From Flavobacteriales bacterium UBA852 (GTDB lineage: Bacteria; Bacteroidota; Bacteroidia; Flavobacteriales_E; Vicingaceae), in NCBI GenBank assembly GCA_002295925.1, contig DBGO01000016.1:3933-67932 (forward strand): 64,000 bases of DNA, read 5' to 3'. This document shows, in pieces, positions 44,701 to 52,973 of the stretch (position 1 is the first letter of the stretch; each line of letters opens with the position of its first letter). Below the pieces are notes generated by a model that saw only the letters and a list, made by a program, of their open reading frames with translations, was not told the origin of the DNA and made no database searches. A program made the position numbers and the translations under genes.

Positions 44701-46243
44701 TTCCGAAGAGTATCCGGCAGATAAAATTGCTGAAATTGATAATATTTTAGCCAAGTTACAAGCTGAGGAGCAACAAAAATACCTTGCCGAAAAAGCCAAA
44801 AAAGACAAATACAATAAATTATTGAAAGAAGGACAAAAACAATTTATTCTTAAAAACTATCAACAAGCAATTAACGCTTACGAATCGGCATTGGCAATTT
44901 ATCCGGATGAAAAATATCCTAAAGGAAGAATTGAAGAAATCAAACGATTGATGGAAGAATTGGCCAATAAACAAAAAACGGTTACCAACAATCAACCGGC
45001 AAATAATGGTGGTTGGTCAACAGTGGATGATACCAAAGAAAAAGAGATTTTGGCAATGGTAAAAAAAGAACGTGAAGAACGTGAAAGACAAAAATATGAA
45101 CGTCTCAAAGCCGAAGAAGAACAAATAAAACAACAACAAGAAAAATTATTGCGCGATGCCGAGCAACGAAGAAAAGAAGCATTGCATAAAGCTTTGGCAG
45201 AAGATGCCAAACGTCGCCAAATGGCTAAAGAAGGCAATAAATACCACGAGCAAAACTATACCACTTTACAACAAAAAGAAGAAAAGTACAGTCAACAAAT
45301 GGCTGAGTACAGTAAGGTGAATGCCGAAAGCATTAAAAAAGCCGAAGAGGATTATCAAAAAAGAATTGAGCAGCATCGCCATATGGATAAAGAGATGCGC
45401 AAAAAAGCAGAAGAAAATATAGAAAAGTTGTATCAGTTGCAAAGTCGCACAAAAGAACAACAATTAGTTTATCAAGAAAATCAAAAGAAAATTTTAGCTG
45501 AAAACGCCAAAAAAGCGGCAAATTATCAAAAACAACAAAAAGAGCAAGCCGAAAAAGGCAAAAAACTAGGCATTTTAAATATCAAACTGTTAAAAGCCAA
45601 ACAAGATAAAATAAGAAATTTCACCAAAGAATTACTGGCGCAATCAGAAGCAGTAAGAAAGCAGAATTTACGCAAGTTGGATGAGCAACAACAAAAAATA
45701 ATTGAAGAACGCAAACGACAAGAGCAAATCAATAATGAACGCTTGAAAAAACTTAATAAACGAAACGAAAAATATAAAGGACAATCAAAAGTATATGCCA
45801 AAAAAGCCGAAGAACGTCGCGAATTAGCACGTAAAAAGATGGAGCAGTATATGGCAAAGCTAAAAGAGCAAAACAGTCAAGCTCAAAAAAGATATGCTGA
45901 GTTTGCCAAAAAATTGGAAGAAACTCGAAAAGAATATAAAGAGTATAACCAAGCGTTGTCCATTGCTCAAAAACAACGAATTAAAGAAAATACTCAAGTA
46001 GAGTATTACAAAGGCGAAGAAGTGAAGTCAAAATCACCATTGGCAGATAAATATCCGCAAGGCGTTTCGGAGGAAGTAATAGATGAAGGAAACCGCATTA
46101 TTTTAAAACGCTATCGTGTTGAAGGAGATCATGTGGATGTGTATGAACAAATCAGCTATAAATGGGGAGCAACGTATTATACAAAAAACGGCCGTTATAT
46201 CACCAAAGCCATTTGGGATATTGAAACCAAAGGAAAAAAATAA
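41780..46243 (+). CDS. Large tandem-repeat, TPR-like/coiled-coil exported protein
   Basis: The start is ATG 41780, giving a signal peptide ending VQGNAQ; a TTG at 41762 would spoil it. The 1487-residue product begins with a carboxypeptidase-regulatory-like beta domain (about 25-125, NETTGDKLDGTTITIKRNGS). Fourteen units of about 57-80 residues follow, each like YKALIAEADSKFSSKDYEGA then a PNEQYPKDKI-type turn and a helix, consistent with helical hairpins of TPR type. A long Lys/Glu/Gln-rich coiled coil (about 1080-1400) and a ~75-residue C-terminal domain end it. No Cys, barrel or sorting signal is seen. It is probably periplasmic and structural. Confidence 0.75.
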   Translation: MLTRKITYHYLLLLTVMLFSFVQGNAQAPWTLDFDGKIKNETTGDKLDGTTITIKRNGSTWKTLTVDKSGKFSFSLEPDAEYTIIFSKPGFVSKKIYVNTKNVPPEEATYGFDFPMQMNLFEEIEGLDVSILNQPIAKISFDPNSGYFDFDPSYTKSIKKQIEEMKKQLEELNRQYTNAIKSADAKFAQKSWQEAMELYQKAASIKTKEQYPKDKIAEIKKILDEQKQQQEAEKQKRDKYNAIIADADSKFSAKDYENAKAKYNEALGIFPDEKYPKDKIAEIEKLIAAQKQKEEQYKSLIAEADSKFSSKDYEGAKAKYTEALGIKPNEQYPKDKISEIEKLLSELAAEKQKEEQYKALIAEADSKFSSKDYEGAKAKYTEALGIKPNEQYPKDKISEIEKLLSELAAEKQKEEQYKAIIAEADSKLSAKDYEGAKAKYTEALGIKPNEKYPKDKISEIEKLMSELAAEKQKEEQYKAIIAEADTKFSSKDYEGAKAKYTEALGIKPNEQYPKDKISEIEKLLSELAAEKQKEEQYKALIAEADSKLSAKDYEGAKSKYNAALSLKPNEQYPKDKIAEIEKLLAELAAKEASEKQKEEQYKALIAEADSKFSSKDYEGAKSKYNAALGLKPNEQYPKDKIAEIEKILAELADKEASEKQKEEQYKAIIAEADSKFSSKDYEGAKSKYNAAIGVKPNEQYPKDKIAEIEKILAELAAKEASEKQKEEQYKALIAEADSKLSAKDYEGAKSKYNAALGVKPNEQYPKDKISEIEKILAELSAKEEEDKLAAEAERKKREYYNALIKKADDSFNKQDWDDAISNYQQASFMYPNEQYPKDKIAEIERLKKELADKQNAAQQKEAQYKALIAEADSKFSSKDYQGAKSKYQEALGIKPNEQYPKNKIAEIEKLLAELAAQQNQPKEEPKEKPKEIAVTVDNTDKQYQDLIASADNLFSNKEYIKAKSTYQKAQNLKPSEEYPADKIAEIDNILAKLQAEEQQKYLAEKAKKDKYNKLLKEGQKQFILKNYQQAINAYESALAIYPDEKYPKGRIEEIKRLMEELANKQKTVTNNQPANNGGWSTVDDTKEKEILAMVKKEREERERQKYERLKAEEEQIKQQQEKLLRDAEQRRKEALHKALAEDAKRRQMAKEGNKYHEQNYTTLQQKEEKYSQQMAEYSKVNAESIKKAEEDYQKRIEQHRHMDKEMRKKAEENIEKLYQLQSRTKEQQLVYQENQKKILAENAKKAANYQKQQKEQAEKGKKLGILNIKLLKAKQDKIRNFTKELLAQSEAVRKQNLRKLDEQQQKIIEERKRQEQINNERLKKLNKRNEKYKGQSKVYAKKAEERRELARKKMEQYMAKLKEQNSQAQKRYAEFAKKLEETRKEYKEYNQALSIAQKQRIKENTQVEYYKGEEVKSKSPLADKYPQGVSEEVIDEGNRIILKRYRVEGDHVDVYEQISYKWGATYYTKNGRYITKAIWDIETKGKK
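42660..44110 (+). repeat. 180-bp then 192-bp in-frame tandem repeats
   Basis: Near-identical units begin about every 180 bases at 42661, 42841, 43021, 43201 and 43381 (60 codons each). The following units are 192 bases (64 codons, with an added KEAS-type insert), at about 43573, 43765 and 43957. Identity is high at DNA level, so copy number may vary between strains and assemblies. Confidence 0.92.
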
Positions 46244-46269
46244 TTATATTAATTTAAAACTTAACTAAA

Positions 46270-47247
46270 ATGAAAAAATTTACGCTTCTATTTCTTACAA
46301 TATTATTAGTTGGAGGAATCAATGCACAAAATGCCAACTTAACCATCACACTTCGTGATGGCGATGTAATATCGGGGCAGGCCCAAATGAAAAGCGTTAC
46401 GCTGGAAACCAAATATGGAAAATTAGTTATTCCCATTAAAGATGTCAATGAAATTGAAGTGGGAGTTTCGCCCGATAATGCCAATAAAACTAAATACATT
46501 AATTTGGCCAAACAATTAGCATCCGGAACCGAAGAACTTGCCAAAAAGGCTTTTGACCAACTCTTGGATGCTCCAATTGGAGCAATTCCAATTCTCGAAG
46601 AATTTGCTTTCTCGGATGAATCGGTTGAATTGGTTTATTTACCCGGTTATTCACTCAATGAGGTAATCAATGCACTTAAAGGCAAATACAATCTGCAAAA
46701 TTATTCGCCTGAAGATATTATTTCTATCAATTATCAATACCGAATGGGCGGGCAATATAATTTTAAAAATATCAGTTTAAAAACTGAATTTGGAACGTTA
46801 AATATCCCAAAAGAAAAAATTTCAAAAATTGAAGTATTCTATAATGATCCCAATAACAAAAATTTAACTTTCAAACTCATTGCCTCTAAACATATATCCG
46901 GAAACCCTGACGGCGGATGGCTGAGAACGGGAATTTATGTAAAAGCCGGGCAAACTATTACAATAAATGCTTCAGGAATAATTACTTTGGCCAGTTTATC
47001 CAATAATCAATATACCCCGGACGGTAAATCCGACGAGACATACGATGGCGATTATATTGCAAAAGATAATTATCCGACTTATGGCAATGTAGTTTTTAAA
47101 ATAGGAGAGAGCGGCGAAATTCAAAAAGCCGGCAGCCATTATACTGGAGTAGCTTCACGATCCGGAGTTTTGTATTTATCTATTTATGAAACCGTTTACA
47201 ATCCGGCGAATAAGGGATATTATATTGTAAAAGTGGCAGTGAAATAA
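46270..47247 (+). CDS. Exported protein with C-terminal LecA-like (PA-IL) lectin-type domain
   Basis: 325 residues with signal peptide MKKFTLLFLTILLVGGINAQ. Two related strand-rich segments are seen: one from about residue 20 (LTITLRDGDVISGQAQMKSVTLETKYGKLVIPIKDVNEIEVG) and one near 155-195 (ISLKTEFGTLNIPKEKISKIEVFYND). From about 210 the chain reads GGWLRTGIYVKAGQTITINASGIITL, PDGKSDETYDGDY, GNVVFKIGESGEIQKAGSHY and GVLYLSIYETVYNPANKGYYIVKV. This is the strand order of the PA-IL/LecA galactophilic lectin fold. Ca/sugar ligands are only partly matched. It follows the repeat protein by 26 bases and precedes the ABC importer by 9. Confidence 0.65.
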   Translation: MKKFTLLFLTILLVGGINAQNANLTITLRDGDVISGQAQMKSVTLETKYGKLVIPIKDVNEIEVGVSPDNANKTKYINLAKQLASGTEELAKKAFDQLLDAPIGAIPILEEFAFSDESVELVYLPGYSLNEVINALKGKYNLQNYSPEDIISINYQYRMGGQYNFKNISLKTEFGTLNIPKEKISKIEVFYNDPNNKNLTFKLIASKHISGNPDGGWLRTGIYVKAGQTITINASGIITLASLSNNQYTPDGKSDETYDGDYIAKDNYPTYGNVVFKIGESGEIQKAGSHYTGVASRSGVLYLSIYETVYNPANKGYYIVKVAVK

Positions 47248-47256
47248 ATTGAGAAT

Positions 47257-48375
47257 ATGAATTTATTTAATATTGCTAAAGCAGTAACATATTTTTTGTT
47301 GCTGCTTTTTATTATTTCGTGTGGAGAGAATGAGGTAAACCATTCAGTTCCGGAAGGAAATGAAGTTAAACCGGATACAATACGTCCGGAGTATGCCAAA
47401 GGTTTTTATTTTCTTAAATACCAATCAAATGATTATGTGTTGATTTTACAAGATGAAAAGCAAAGCAAAACAAAAAAATATCACTTCACCTTAAACGATT
47501 CTGCATCAAAAAGTTCTGATAAAATTCCCCTTCCAGTACAAAGTGCTGTTGCTTTTTCATCCACACACTATGGATTTTTAGAGCCTCTTAATCAAACCGA
47601 AATTATAAAAGGAATTTCCGGGAAGGAATATTTAATTTCAAATCATAAAGAAGAAATTGAAGAAATCGGATTTACCGAAAATTTAAATTTCGAAAAAATA
47701 GTATCCTTAAAACCGCAAGTAGTTTTCGGTAATAACTTCCAATCGCTTGATGCTAATTTTGTCAATAAATTCGCCCAACTTGGAATCGCTTATATTCCAA
47801 TATCTGAATATTCGGAAGATTCACCTCTTGCACGTGCCGAATGGATAAAAGTATTTGGGTTGCTTACCGGTAAAACAGCATCTGCAGATTCAATTTTCCG
47901 GAATATAGAAAAACAATACTTACAATTAAAGCAAAGTGCATGCAACAAAAATAAACCGACGGTTTTAATGAGTTTTCCTTACCAAAATACGTGGTATGTG
48001 CCCGGTGGAAAATCCTTTCAAGCAACATTTGTAAAAGATGCCGGCGGTAATTATATCTTTTCTGAAAATCAAGATAAAAACAGTTTTATTGCCGATAGCG
48101 AACTAATTTTGGAAAAAGGTAAAAATGCCGATTTTTGGCTGAATCTAAATAATATTCAAACCAAAAAAGAAATACTTGATGAAAATCCGCTGTTTGCCCG
48201 GTTCAAAGCATTTCAAAACAATACTATTTTCAACAATAATAAACAAATGGTTGGAAAAGCTAATGCTTATTGGCAAACCGGCGTAGTCAATCCGCATAAA
48301 ATATTGGCAGACATTATTCATATATTGCAAAACGATACCAATAAAAACTTGAATTATTACAAACCTGTTCGATGA
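47257..48375 (+). CDS. Substrate-binding lipoprotein of an FecCD/Btu-type ABC importer
   Basis: 372 residues with lipobox IISC (Cys 22). The TroA/BtuF-type fold has two lobes: YLISNHKEEIEEIGFTENLNFEKIVSLKPQVVFGNNFQ in the first, then the bridging helix (RAEWIKVFGLLTGKTASADSIFRNIEKQYLQL), then KPTVLMSFPYQNTWYVPGGKSFQATFVKDAGGNYIF. It ends GVVNPHKILADIIHIL. This group binds cobalamin, haem or ferric siderophores; the sequence does not tell which. It overlaps the permease gene by 4 bases, making it the first gene of a three-gene importer. Confidence 0.9.
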   Translation: MNLFNIAKAVTYFLLLLFIISCGENEVNHSVPEGNEVKPDTIRPEYAKGFYFLKYQSNDYVLILQDEKQSKTKKYHFTLNDSASKSSDKIPLPVQSAVAFSSTHYGFLEPLNQTEIIKGISGKEYLISNHKEEIEEIGFTENLNFEKIVSLKPQVVFGNNFQSLDANFVNKFAQLGIAYIPISEYSEDSPLARAEWIKVFGLLTGKTASADSIFRNIEKQYLQLKQSACNKNKPTVLMSFPYQNTWYVPGGKSFQATFVKDAGGNYIFSENQDKNSFIADSELILEKGKNADFWLNLNNIQTKKEILDENPLFARFKAFQNNTIFNNNKQMVGKANAYWQTGVVNPHKILADIIHILQNDTNKNLNYYKPVR

Positions 48376-49364
48376 GTCGTCGTGAAAATATAATTATAAA
48401 ATTCCTGTTATTCTTGCTGTTGTTGTCAGGAGCATTTTTACGGCTGATTACCGGCGAAGTGGATATTGATTTTATGCAATTCAACACCATTTTTACAAAC
48501 GGAACCACCGAAAATTTAATTGTTATCCACCATCGATTACCCGCCTTGCTTAATGCAGTATTTGTAGGGGCAGGATTATCTTTGGCGGGCTACTTAATGC
48601 AAGTGGTTTTTAAAAATGCATTGGCAGGGCCGTATATTTTAGGGGTTGCCTCAGGTGCAGGGTTGTTTGTGGCTGTTTTTTTACTAACCGGAATTTCATG
48701 CATATTGGCAACTGTTGGAGTTTCTTTTATGGCAATAGTTGGTGCAATGGCGGTGGCTTTATTGCTTTTGCTTTTATTGACAAAAATCAGGCAAACTACA
48801 ACTATCTTAATCGTTGGTGTATTGATTAGCAGTGTGGCAACAGCCGTTATCAGTTTGTTGCAATATTTTAGCAGCGACGAAAAACTAAAAAAATTCATTG
48901 TTTGGACAATGGGAAATACAGAAGCATCTTCATTAAACGAATCGCTTTTAATTGCAACAATTACGGTTTTGGTATTTCTAATAATTCGAGCAAGGCAAAA
49001 AAGCATCAATTTATTGATGTTGCCTGACAACAAAGCTTTTTCTCTAGGGTTGAATGTGAAGCATACGCAAATTATATCGCTTTTGATGGCATCTGTGGTA
49101 ACCGGCGTTTCGGTTGCTTTTTGTGGCCCTATTGGTTTTGTAGGAATTGTCGTTCCGCATTTAAGTGCAATGTTGGTAAAAACGCGATTAGTACAATTCA
49201 ATTTGTTTATGTTGTTTTTAACAGGTGCCAACTTGGTGTTGTATGCCGATTTATTGGCGCATTTGCCACAAGGAACTTTGTTGCCTGTAAATGCGATTTT
49301 GGCAATTTTTGGCATTCCGGTCATTTTTTATATTGTTTTACGAAAAAAATCGGTCATTTTATAG
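48372..49364 (+). CDS. FecCD/BtuC-type ABC transporter permease
   Basis: A 330-residue inner-membrane permease of about 10 membrane segments. Family landmarks: HHRLPALLNAVFVGAGLSLAGYLMQVVFKNALAGPYILGVASGAGLF near the N-terminus, then LNVKHTQIISLLMASVVTGVSVAFCGPIGFVGIVVPHLSAML, which is the coupling region, and a final segment LLPVNAILAIFGIPVIFYIVL. It imports metal chelates or cobalamin with the binding lipoprotein upstream and the ATPase downstream. Confidence 0.94.
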   Translation: MSRRENIIIKFLLFLLLLSGAFLRLITGEVDIDFMQFNTIFTNGTTENLIVIHHRLPALLNAVFVGAGLSLAGYLMQVVFKNALAGPYILGVASGAGLFVAVFLLTGISCILATVGVSFMAIVGAMAVALLLLLLLTKIRQTTTILIVGVLISSVATAVISLLQYFSSDEKLKKFIVWTMGNTEASSLNESLLIATITVLVFLIIRARQKSINLLMLPDNKAFSLGLNVKHTQIISLLMASVVTGVSVAFCGPIGFVGIVVPHLSAMLVKTRLVQFNLFMLFLTGANLVLYADLLAHLPQGTLLPVNAILAIFGIPVIFYIVLRKKSVIL

Positions 49365-49365
49365 T

Positions 49366-50139
49366 GTGAATTTAGAATCTGCACATATCGAAATAAAGGC
49401 ACTGCAATTTGGATACAGCAATCATAGATTGTTGGATAAACCTTTGCATTTTACGGCTAAACAAGGTGAGTTTATTTGCGTTGCCGGAAAAAACGGTTGT
49501 GGGAAATCTACACTTTTGAAAACAATTTTAACATTACATCAACCAATTTCAGGTTCGGTTTTATTGAATAAAAAAGATATTTATCATTTAAAAAATGAAG
49601 AAAGGGCATTTTATATCGCTTACGCAGATGCAGACAGGCAAATATTCGGAAATTTCACGGTGAAAGATTATTTGCTATTTGGGCGTTATCCGTATTTGTC
49701 GGTAGAGCTTAAACCAACAGAGCAAGACATAAAACAAATTGAACAATTGGTTGAATATTTCAATATTGCTCATTTATTGCAAAAAGATATTCAAACGCTC
49801 AGCAGTGGCGAATACAGAATGTTGCAAATTGTTACGGCTTTTGTTCAAGATACACAGGTAGTTATTCTTGACGAGCCAACAGCAAATTTGGATTTGGATA
49901 AATCGGTTAATGTTTTTGATAAATTAAGTGATTTGGCAAAAAGGCAAAATAAGCTCATCATTATTGCTACGCATCAAATTAATTTAGCTTTTAAATATGC
50001 TTCAAAAATTTTATTATTCCACCAACGGAATTACTATTTCGATTCACCTTCAAAATTGGCAAAAGCACCGGTAATGCAAGCATTTTTTGATAATGATTCC
50101 TTGCATTGGAATGCCGAAAAAATGATTTTTGAATGGTGA
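49366..50139 (+). CDS. ABC transporter ATP-binding protein (FecE/BtuD-type)
   Basis: The start is taken at GTG 49366, one base after the permease stop. A longer ATG frame from 49291 overlaps the permease by 74 bases and adds a segment that looks like read-through of other coding sequence. The resulting 257-residue ATPase has Walker A GKNGCGKS (41-48), a Q-loop (YADADRQIFGN), the signature LSSGEYRMLQI, Walker B VVILDEPTANLDLD and the switch His in IATHQINLAF. It powers the importer encoded just upstream. Transcription ends facing dacB. Confidence 0.93.
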   Translation: MNLESAHIEIKALQFGYSNHRLLDKPLHFTAKQGEFICVAGKNGCGKSTLLKTILTLHQPISGSVLLNKKDIYHLKNEERAFYIAYADADRQIFGNFTVKDYLLFGRYPYLSVELKPTEQDIKQIEQLVEYFNIAHLLQKDIQTLSSGEYRMLQIVTAFVQDTQVVILDEPTANLDLDKSVNVFDKLSDLAKRQNKLIIIATHQINLAFKYASKILLFHQRNYYFDSPSKLAKAPVMQAFFDNDSLHWNAEKMIFEW

Positions 50140-50147
50140 AAGTAATT

Positions 50148-51590
50148 CTATAAATCATTACATGCCTTTACCAAAAATGATTCAATAGCTTTTTTAGCCT
50201 CATAAGGCGAACCATTGTAATGGTTAACGATGATGCAAAAAGCATATTTTTGCCCCGATTTCCCGGTGAAATAACCCGCATAAGAACGTACACCTTCCAT
50301 ATAGCCACTTTTGGCTTGTAAATTATTTTCAAGTATAGTGTTTTTGCCAAAGTTTCTCAATGTTCCCGAAATACCGGCTTTAGGTAACGATTTAAGATAT
50401 TCGTTTTTAAAATCACTTTTATATGATTTTACCAATAATTGAGTGAAAAAATAGGGCGTAACAGCATTCATTGGTGACAAGCCCGAACCGTCAAATAACG
50501 AAACTTCATCAACAGGCAAGTTTTGTTTTTTCATTAATTGCATCTGTGCTTTTATTCCCGTAAGGAAATTGCCTTTGCCAAATTTTTTATAGCCCAAATA
50601 AAAATTAAGTGATTCGGCATACAGATTATTGCTGTATAAATTTGTAACAGCTACAATTTTAGAAAGAGGCGGAGAGAAAACATCTTTTTTAGTAACCAAC
50701 AGGTAGTTCGTCGGCAGATGCGAAAAAGAAATGTTATTTTCTTTAAACTGCTTTTTCAAATCTTCTTTAAATAAATTAAATGGTTTTGGATTGGCAATTT
50801 TTATTTTAAAAGAAGAACGATTTTTCGGAATGGCACCACTGAGCAATATCGTATCACTAAATGGGCAGCAATACGCATACGCCGAATCCTTCTTGAAATT
50901 TTTTACCGTTAATTGATTGACCAGAACATAAGGTATTTCTGACGGTTCGGTTTTAAGAACAGATACTTTTTGATTATCAGATTGCAGGAAAACTGTGATG
51001 CTGTTGTCTTTGTAATTTAATCCACAAGGTGATGCGCCATAATAATTTCCAATATCAGACCATAACCAAGTAGAAGGTGTTGAGGGAAAGTCAAAAATTG
51101 AATAATCAACTTGAATATTTCCTATGATTGTGTTTAATTTTTCATATTTAAAAAAATCAATGACAGCATTCGAAAGGATATTTTTTCGAGATTTAAAAAA
51201 ACGAGATTCAAGCGTTGGGTCGCCTGAACCTGTAATTTTTATTGTTCCGCTAAAAATACTGTCTTTTCTTTCGCCTAAAATTGAAATCGTAGTTTTAAAC
51301 TTAAATTCGGGTGTGAGAAAATAAAACGCATTGTGGGTGGTGATTAATTTGGTGATGCTTGCAGGAGTAAGTTTTTTATGTGCATTGTAAGATAAAATCT
51401 CTTTATTATTATCAATAGAAACAATATGCACCCCCACAAGCGCCGGAGAAAAATCAGGGTGTTGAACCAGTGAGTTAAGAGTTTCGTTGAGCGCCGTTGT
51501 ATTTTGACTAAAAAGGGTTTGACCCAAAATGATAAAAGCACCGATAAATAATCGATGCTTTAAAAATTTGGTTATTTGCTTAAAAATCAT
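50148..51590 (-). CDS. dacB: D-alanyl-D-alanine carboxypeptidase/endopeptidase (PBP4)
   Basis: A 480-residue periplasmic penicillin-binding protein of class C (peptidase S13) that trims or cleaves peptidoglycan cross-links. Catalytic motifs: S-x-x-K in LTPASITK (Ser 78, Lys 81), S-x-N in YSNNLYAES (near 317) and K-S-G in QAKSGYMEG (near 425; Ser replaces the common Thr). The inserted domain between the first two motifs is present (SGTIKITGSGDPTLESRFF, LNYKDNSITVFLQ). It begins 4 bases inside the preceding gene's end and is the last gene of the minus-strand envelope operon. Confidence 0.94.
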   Translation of the reverse strand: MIFKQITKFLKHRLFIGAFIILGQTLFSQNTTALNETLNSLVQHPDFSPALVGVHIVSIDNNKEILSYNAHKKLTPASITKLITTHNAFYFLTPEFKFKTTISILGERKDSIFSGTIKITGSGDPTLESRFFKSRKNILSNAVIDFFKYEKLNTIIGNIQVDYSIFDFPSTPSTWLWSDIGNYYGASPCGLNYKDNSITVFLQSDNQKVSVLKTEPSEIPYVLVNQLTVKNFKKDSAYAYCCPFSDTILLSGAIPKNRSSFKIKIANPKPFNLFKEDLKKQFKENNISFSHLPTNYLLVTKKDVFSPPLSKIVAVTNLYSNNLYAESLNFYLGYKKFGKGNFLTGIKAQMQLMKKQNLPVDEVSLFDGSGLSPMNAVTPYFFTQLLVKSYKSDFKNEYLKSLPKAGISGTLRNFGKNTILENNLQAKSGYMEGVRSYAGYFTGKSGQKYAFCIIVNHYNGSPYEAKKAIESFLVKACNDL

Positions 51591-52123
51591 TTTTGATCGG
51601 AAGTTTTATAATCCGCAGGACTCATTTCCAATACTTCCAACTCTGATAAATCTTCATTTTCGTAGTCTTTATCATTGGTGTTTACTTTCCCTATTTCTTT
51701 ATCTAATTCTGCATCTGAGGGAGCATCTTTAATAAAAGTCATTTCTTCATTGTCAAAATCATAGTTTTCGGGCCAATTGCCTTTGTTGGCAGCAATTACT
51801 TTTTTAGCCAGTTCTCGTGCACGTTTTGAATGGTAAATAGCTTTATTGGGTTTGTGGGCATTTAAATATTTTTTTGCCAAACGTTGGTGTGCAACAGCTT
51901 TGCCAAAATCGCCGGTATAAACGTGATTTTTCTTTAATGCTTTTTGTGCGGCAAAAAGAGCAATATTTGTTCGCTTAAAGAATTTATAAGCTTGTTTCAT
52001 AGATGCTCGATGATGCGCTTTTACTGCTTTTTTAACAGGTCCTTTTACAGGTCGGTGATGTGGCTTTTGAGCCGAGGCAAATAAGGTAATAATCATTGCC
52101 ATTAAAAATGCTGCGTGTTTCAT
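51587..52123 (-). CDS. Small exported protein, basic N-half and acidic C-half, unknown function
   Basis: 178 residues with signal peptide ending LFASAQ. The first ~100 mature residues are Lys/His/Arg-rich and helical (KPHHRPVKGPVKKAVKAHHRASM; AVAHQRLAKKYLNAHKPNKAIYHSKRARELAKKVI), somewhat like a helical-hairpin repeat. The last ~65 are strongly acidic (FDNEEMTFIKDAPSDAELDKEIGK, ENEDLSELEVLEMSP). No family is recognised. Charge separation suggests binding to an anionic envelope polymer or self-association, but this is inference. It overlaps dacB by 4 bases (ATGA), pointing to coupled expression. Confidence 0.65.
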   Translation of the reverse strand: MKHAAFLMAMIITLFASAQKPHHRPVKGPVKKAVKAHHRASMKQAYKFFKRTNIALFAAQKALKKNHVYTGDFGKAVAHQRLAKKYLNAHKPNKAIYHSKRARELAKKVIAANKGNWPENYDFDNEEMTFIKDAPSDAELDKEIGKVNTNDKDYENEDLSELEVLEMSPADYKTSDQK

Positions 52124-52157
52124 AGGTCAAATTTTTTTAAGGTTAATATACGGCAAT

Positions 52158-52973
52158 TTAATCAATTTCTGTGCCATATTTTGAGAAATATTGTTTTACC
52201 TTCATAAGTAAATCATTGTAAACCTTTGCATTAGATGCAATTATTTCTCTGCCAAATAAATAATTGTATTCACCTTTAAAATCGCTTATTTTTCCACCTG
52301 CTTGCTCAACAATATAAGCACCGGCAGCAACATCCCAAGCATTTAAGCTGTATTCGTAAAAAGCATCAAACCGTCCGCAGGCAACATAAGCCAAATCAAC
52401 TGCCGCCGAACCCAAACGACGCAAACCGCGTGTGTTTTTCATCAAATCTCTGAAAAGATTCATATATTCATCCAATTGTTGGTAGTCGTAATACGGAAAT
52501 CCGGTTGCTATTAAGGCGTTTTCTAATAATTCTGTAGAGGATGTTTTAATAGGCGAGTCATTTAAAAAAGCACCGTTAAATTCATCCGCCCAAAAAAACT
52601 CATCTAAATTTAGTTCATATACTACACCAAAAATAGTTTGATTGTTTTCTTGCAAAGCCACACTGACACTGAAGCAGGGAAGTTGATGAATAAAGTTGGT
52701 TGTGCCGTCAAGCGGGTCAATAATCCAATTGTAAACATTTCCTTTTTTATCGGAAGTACCTTCTTCGGCAATAAATCCTGATTCGGGCAGTAATTCGCCA
52801 AGTTTGGTAACAAGCATTTTTTCGGCAGTTTTATCAACGTAAGTGACCAAGCTGTTTTTTGATTTTTCTTCTACATCCGAAGCTTTTACATGTTCGGACT
52901 TGATGAAATTACCTACTTCGCGAATAATCTCTTTTGCTTGTTTAAATAATTCGAGTTTCTTGTTTTTTTCCAT
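52158..52973 (-). CDS. suhB: Inositol monophosphatase family protein
   Basis: The start is set at ATG 52973 (MEKNKKLELF); a GTG at 52994 would add seven residues. The 271-residue phosphatase has metal-binding Glu pair AEEGTSD (70-71) and IIDPLDGTTNFIHQLPCFSVSVAL (Asp 86, Asp 89), a C-terminal motif WDVAAGAYIVEQAGG and VDLAYVACGRFDAFYEY between them. Substrates of the family include inositol-1-phosphate and other sugar phosphates. The start lies 32 bases within the lgt reading frame, so the genes are translationally linked. The suhB symbol is by family resemblance. Confidence 0.9.
   Translation of the reverse strand: MEKNKKLELFKQAKEIIREVGNFIKSEHVKASDVEEKSKNSLVTYVDKTAEKMLVTKLGELLPESGFIAEEGTSDKKGNVYNWIIDPLDGTTNFIHQLPCFSVSVALQENNQTIFGVVYELNLDEFFWADEFNGAFLNDSPIKTSSTELLENALIATGFPYYDYQQLDEYMNLFRDLMKNTRGLRRLGSAAVDLAYVACGRFDAFYEYSLNAWDVAAGAYIVEQAGGKISDFKGEYNYLFGREIIASNAKVYNDLLMKVKQYFSKYGTEID

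Noticed and set aside
47200..47260. Possible cobalamin riboswitch before the Btu-type importer
   Set aside because: Only 9 bases separate the importer from the previous gene, and no B12-box-like conserved sequence was found.
49291..49365. Longer N-terminus for the ABC ATPase
   Set aside because: It overlaps the permease gene in another frame and does not look like an ATPase N-terminus; GTG 49366 fits.
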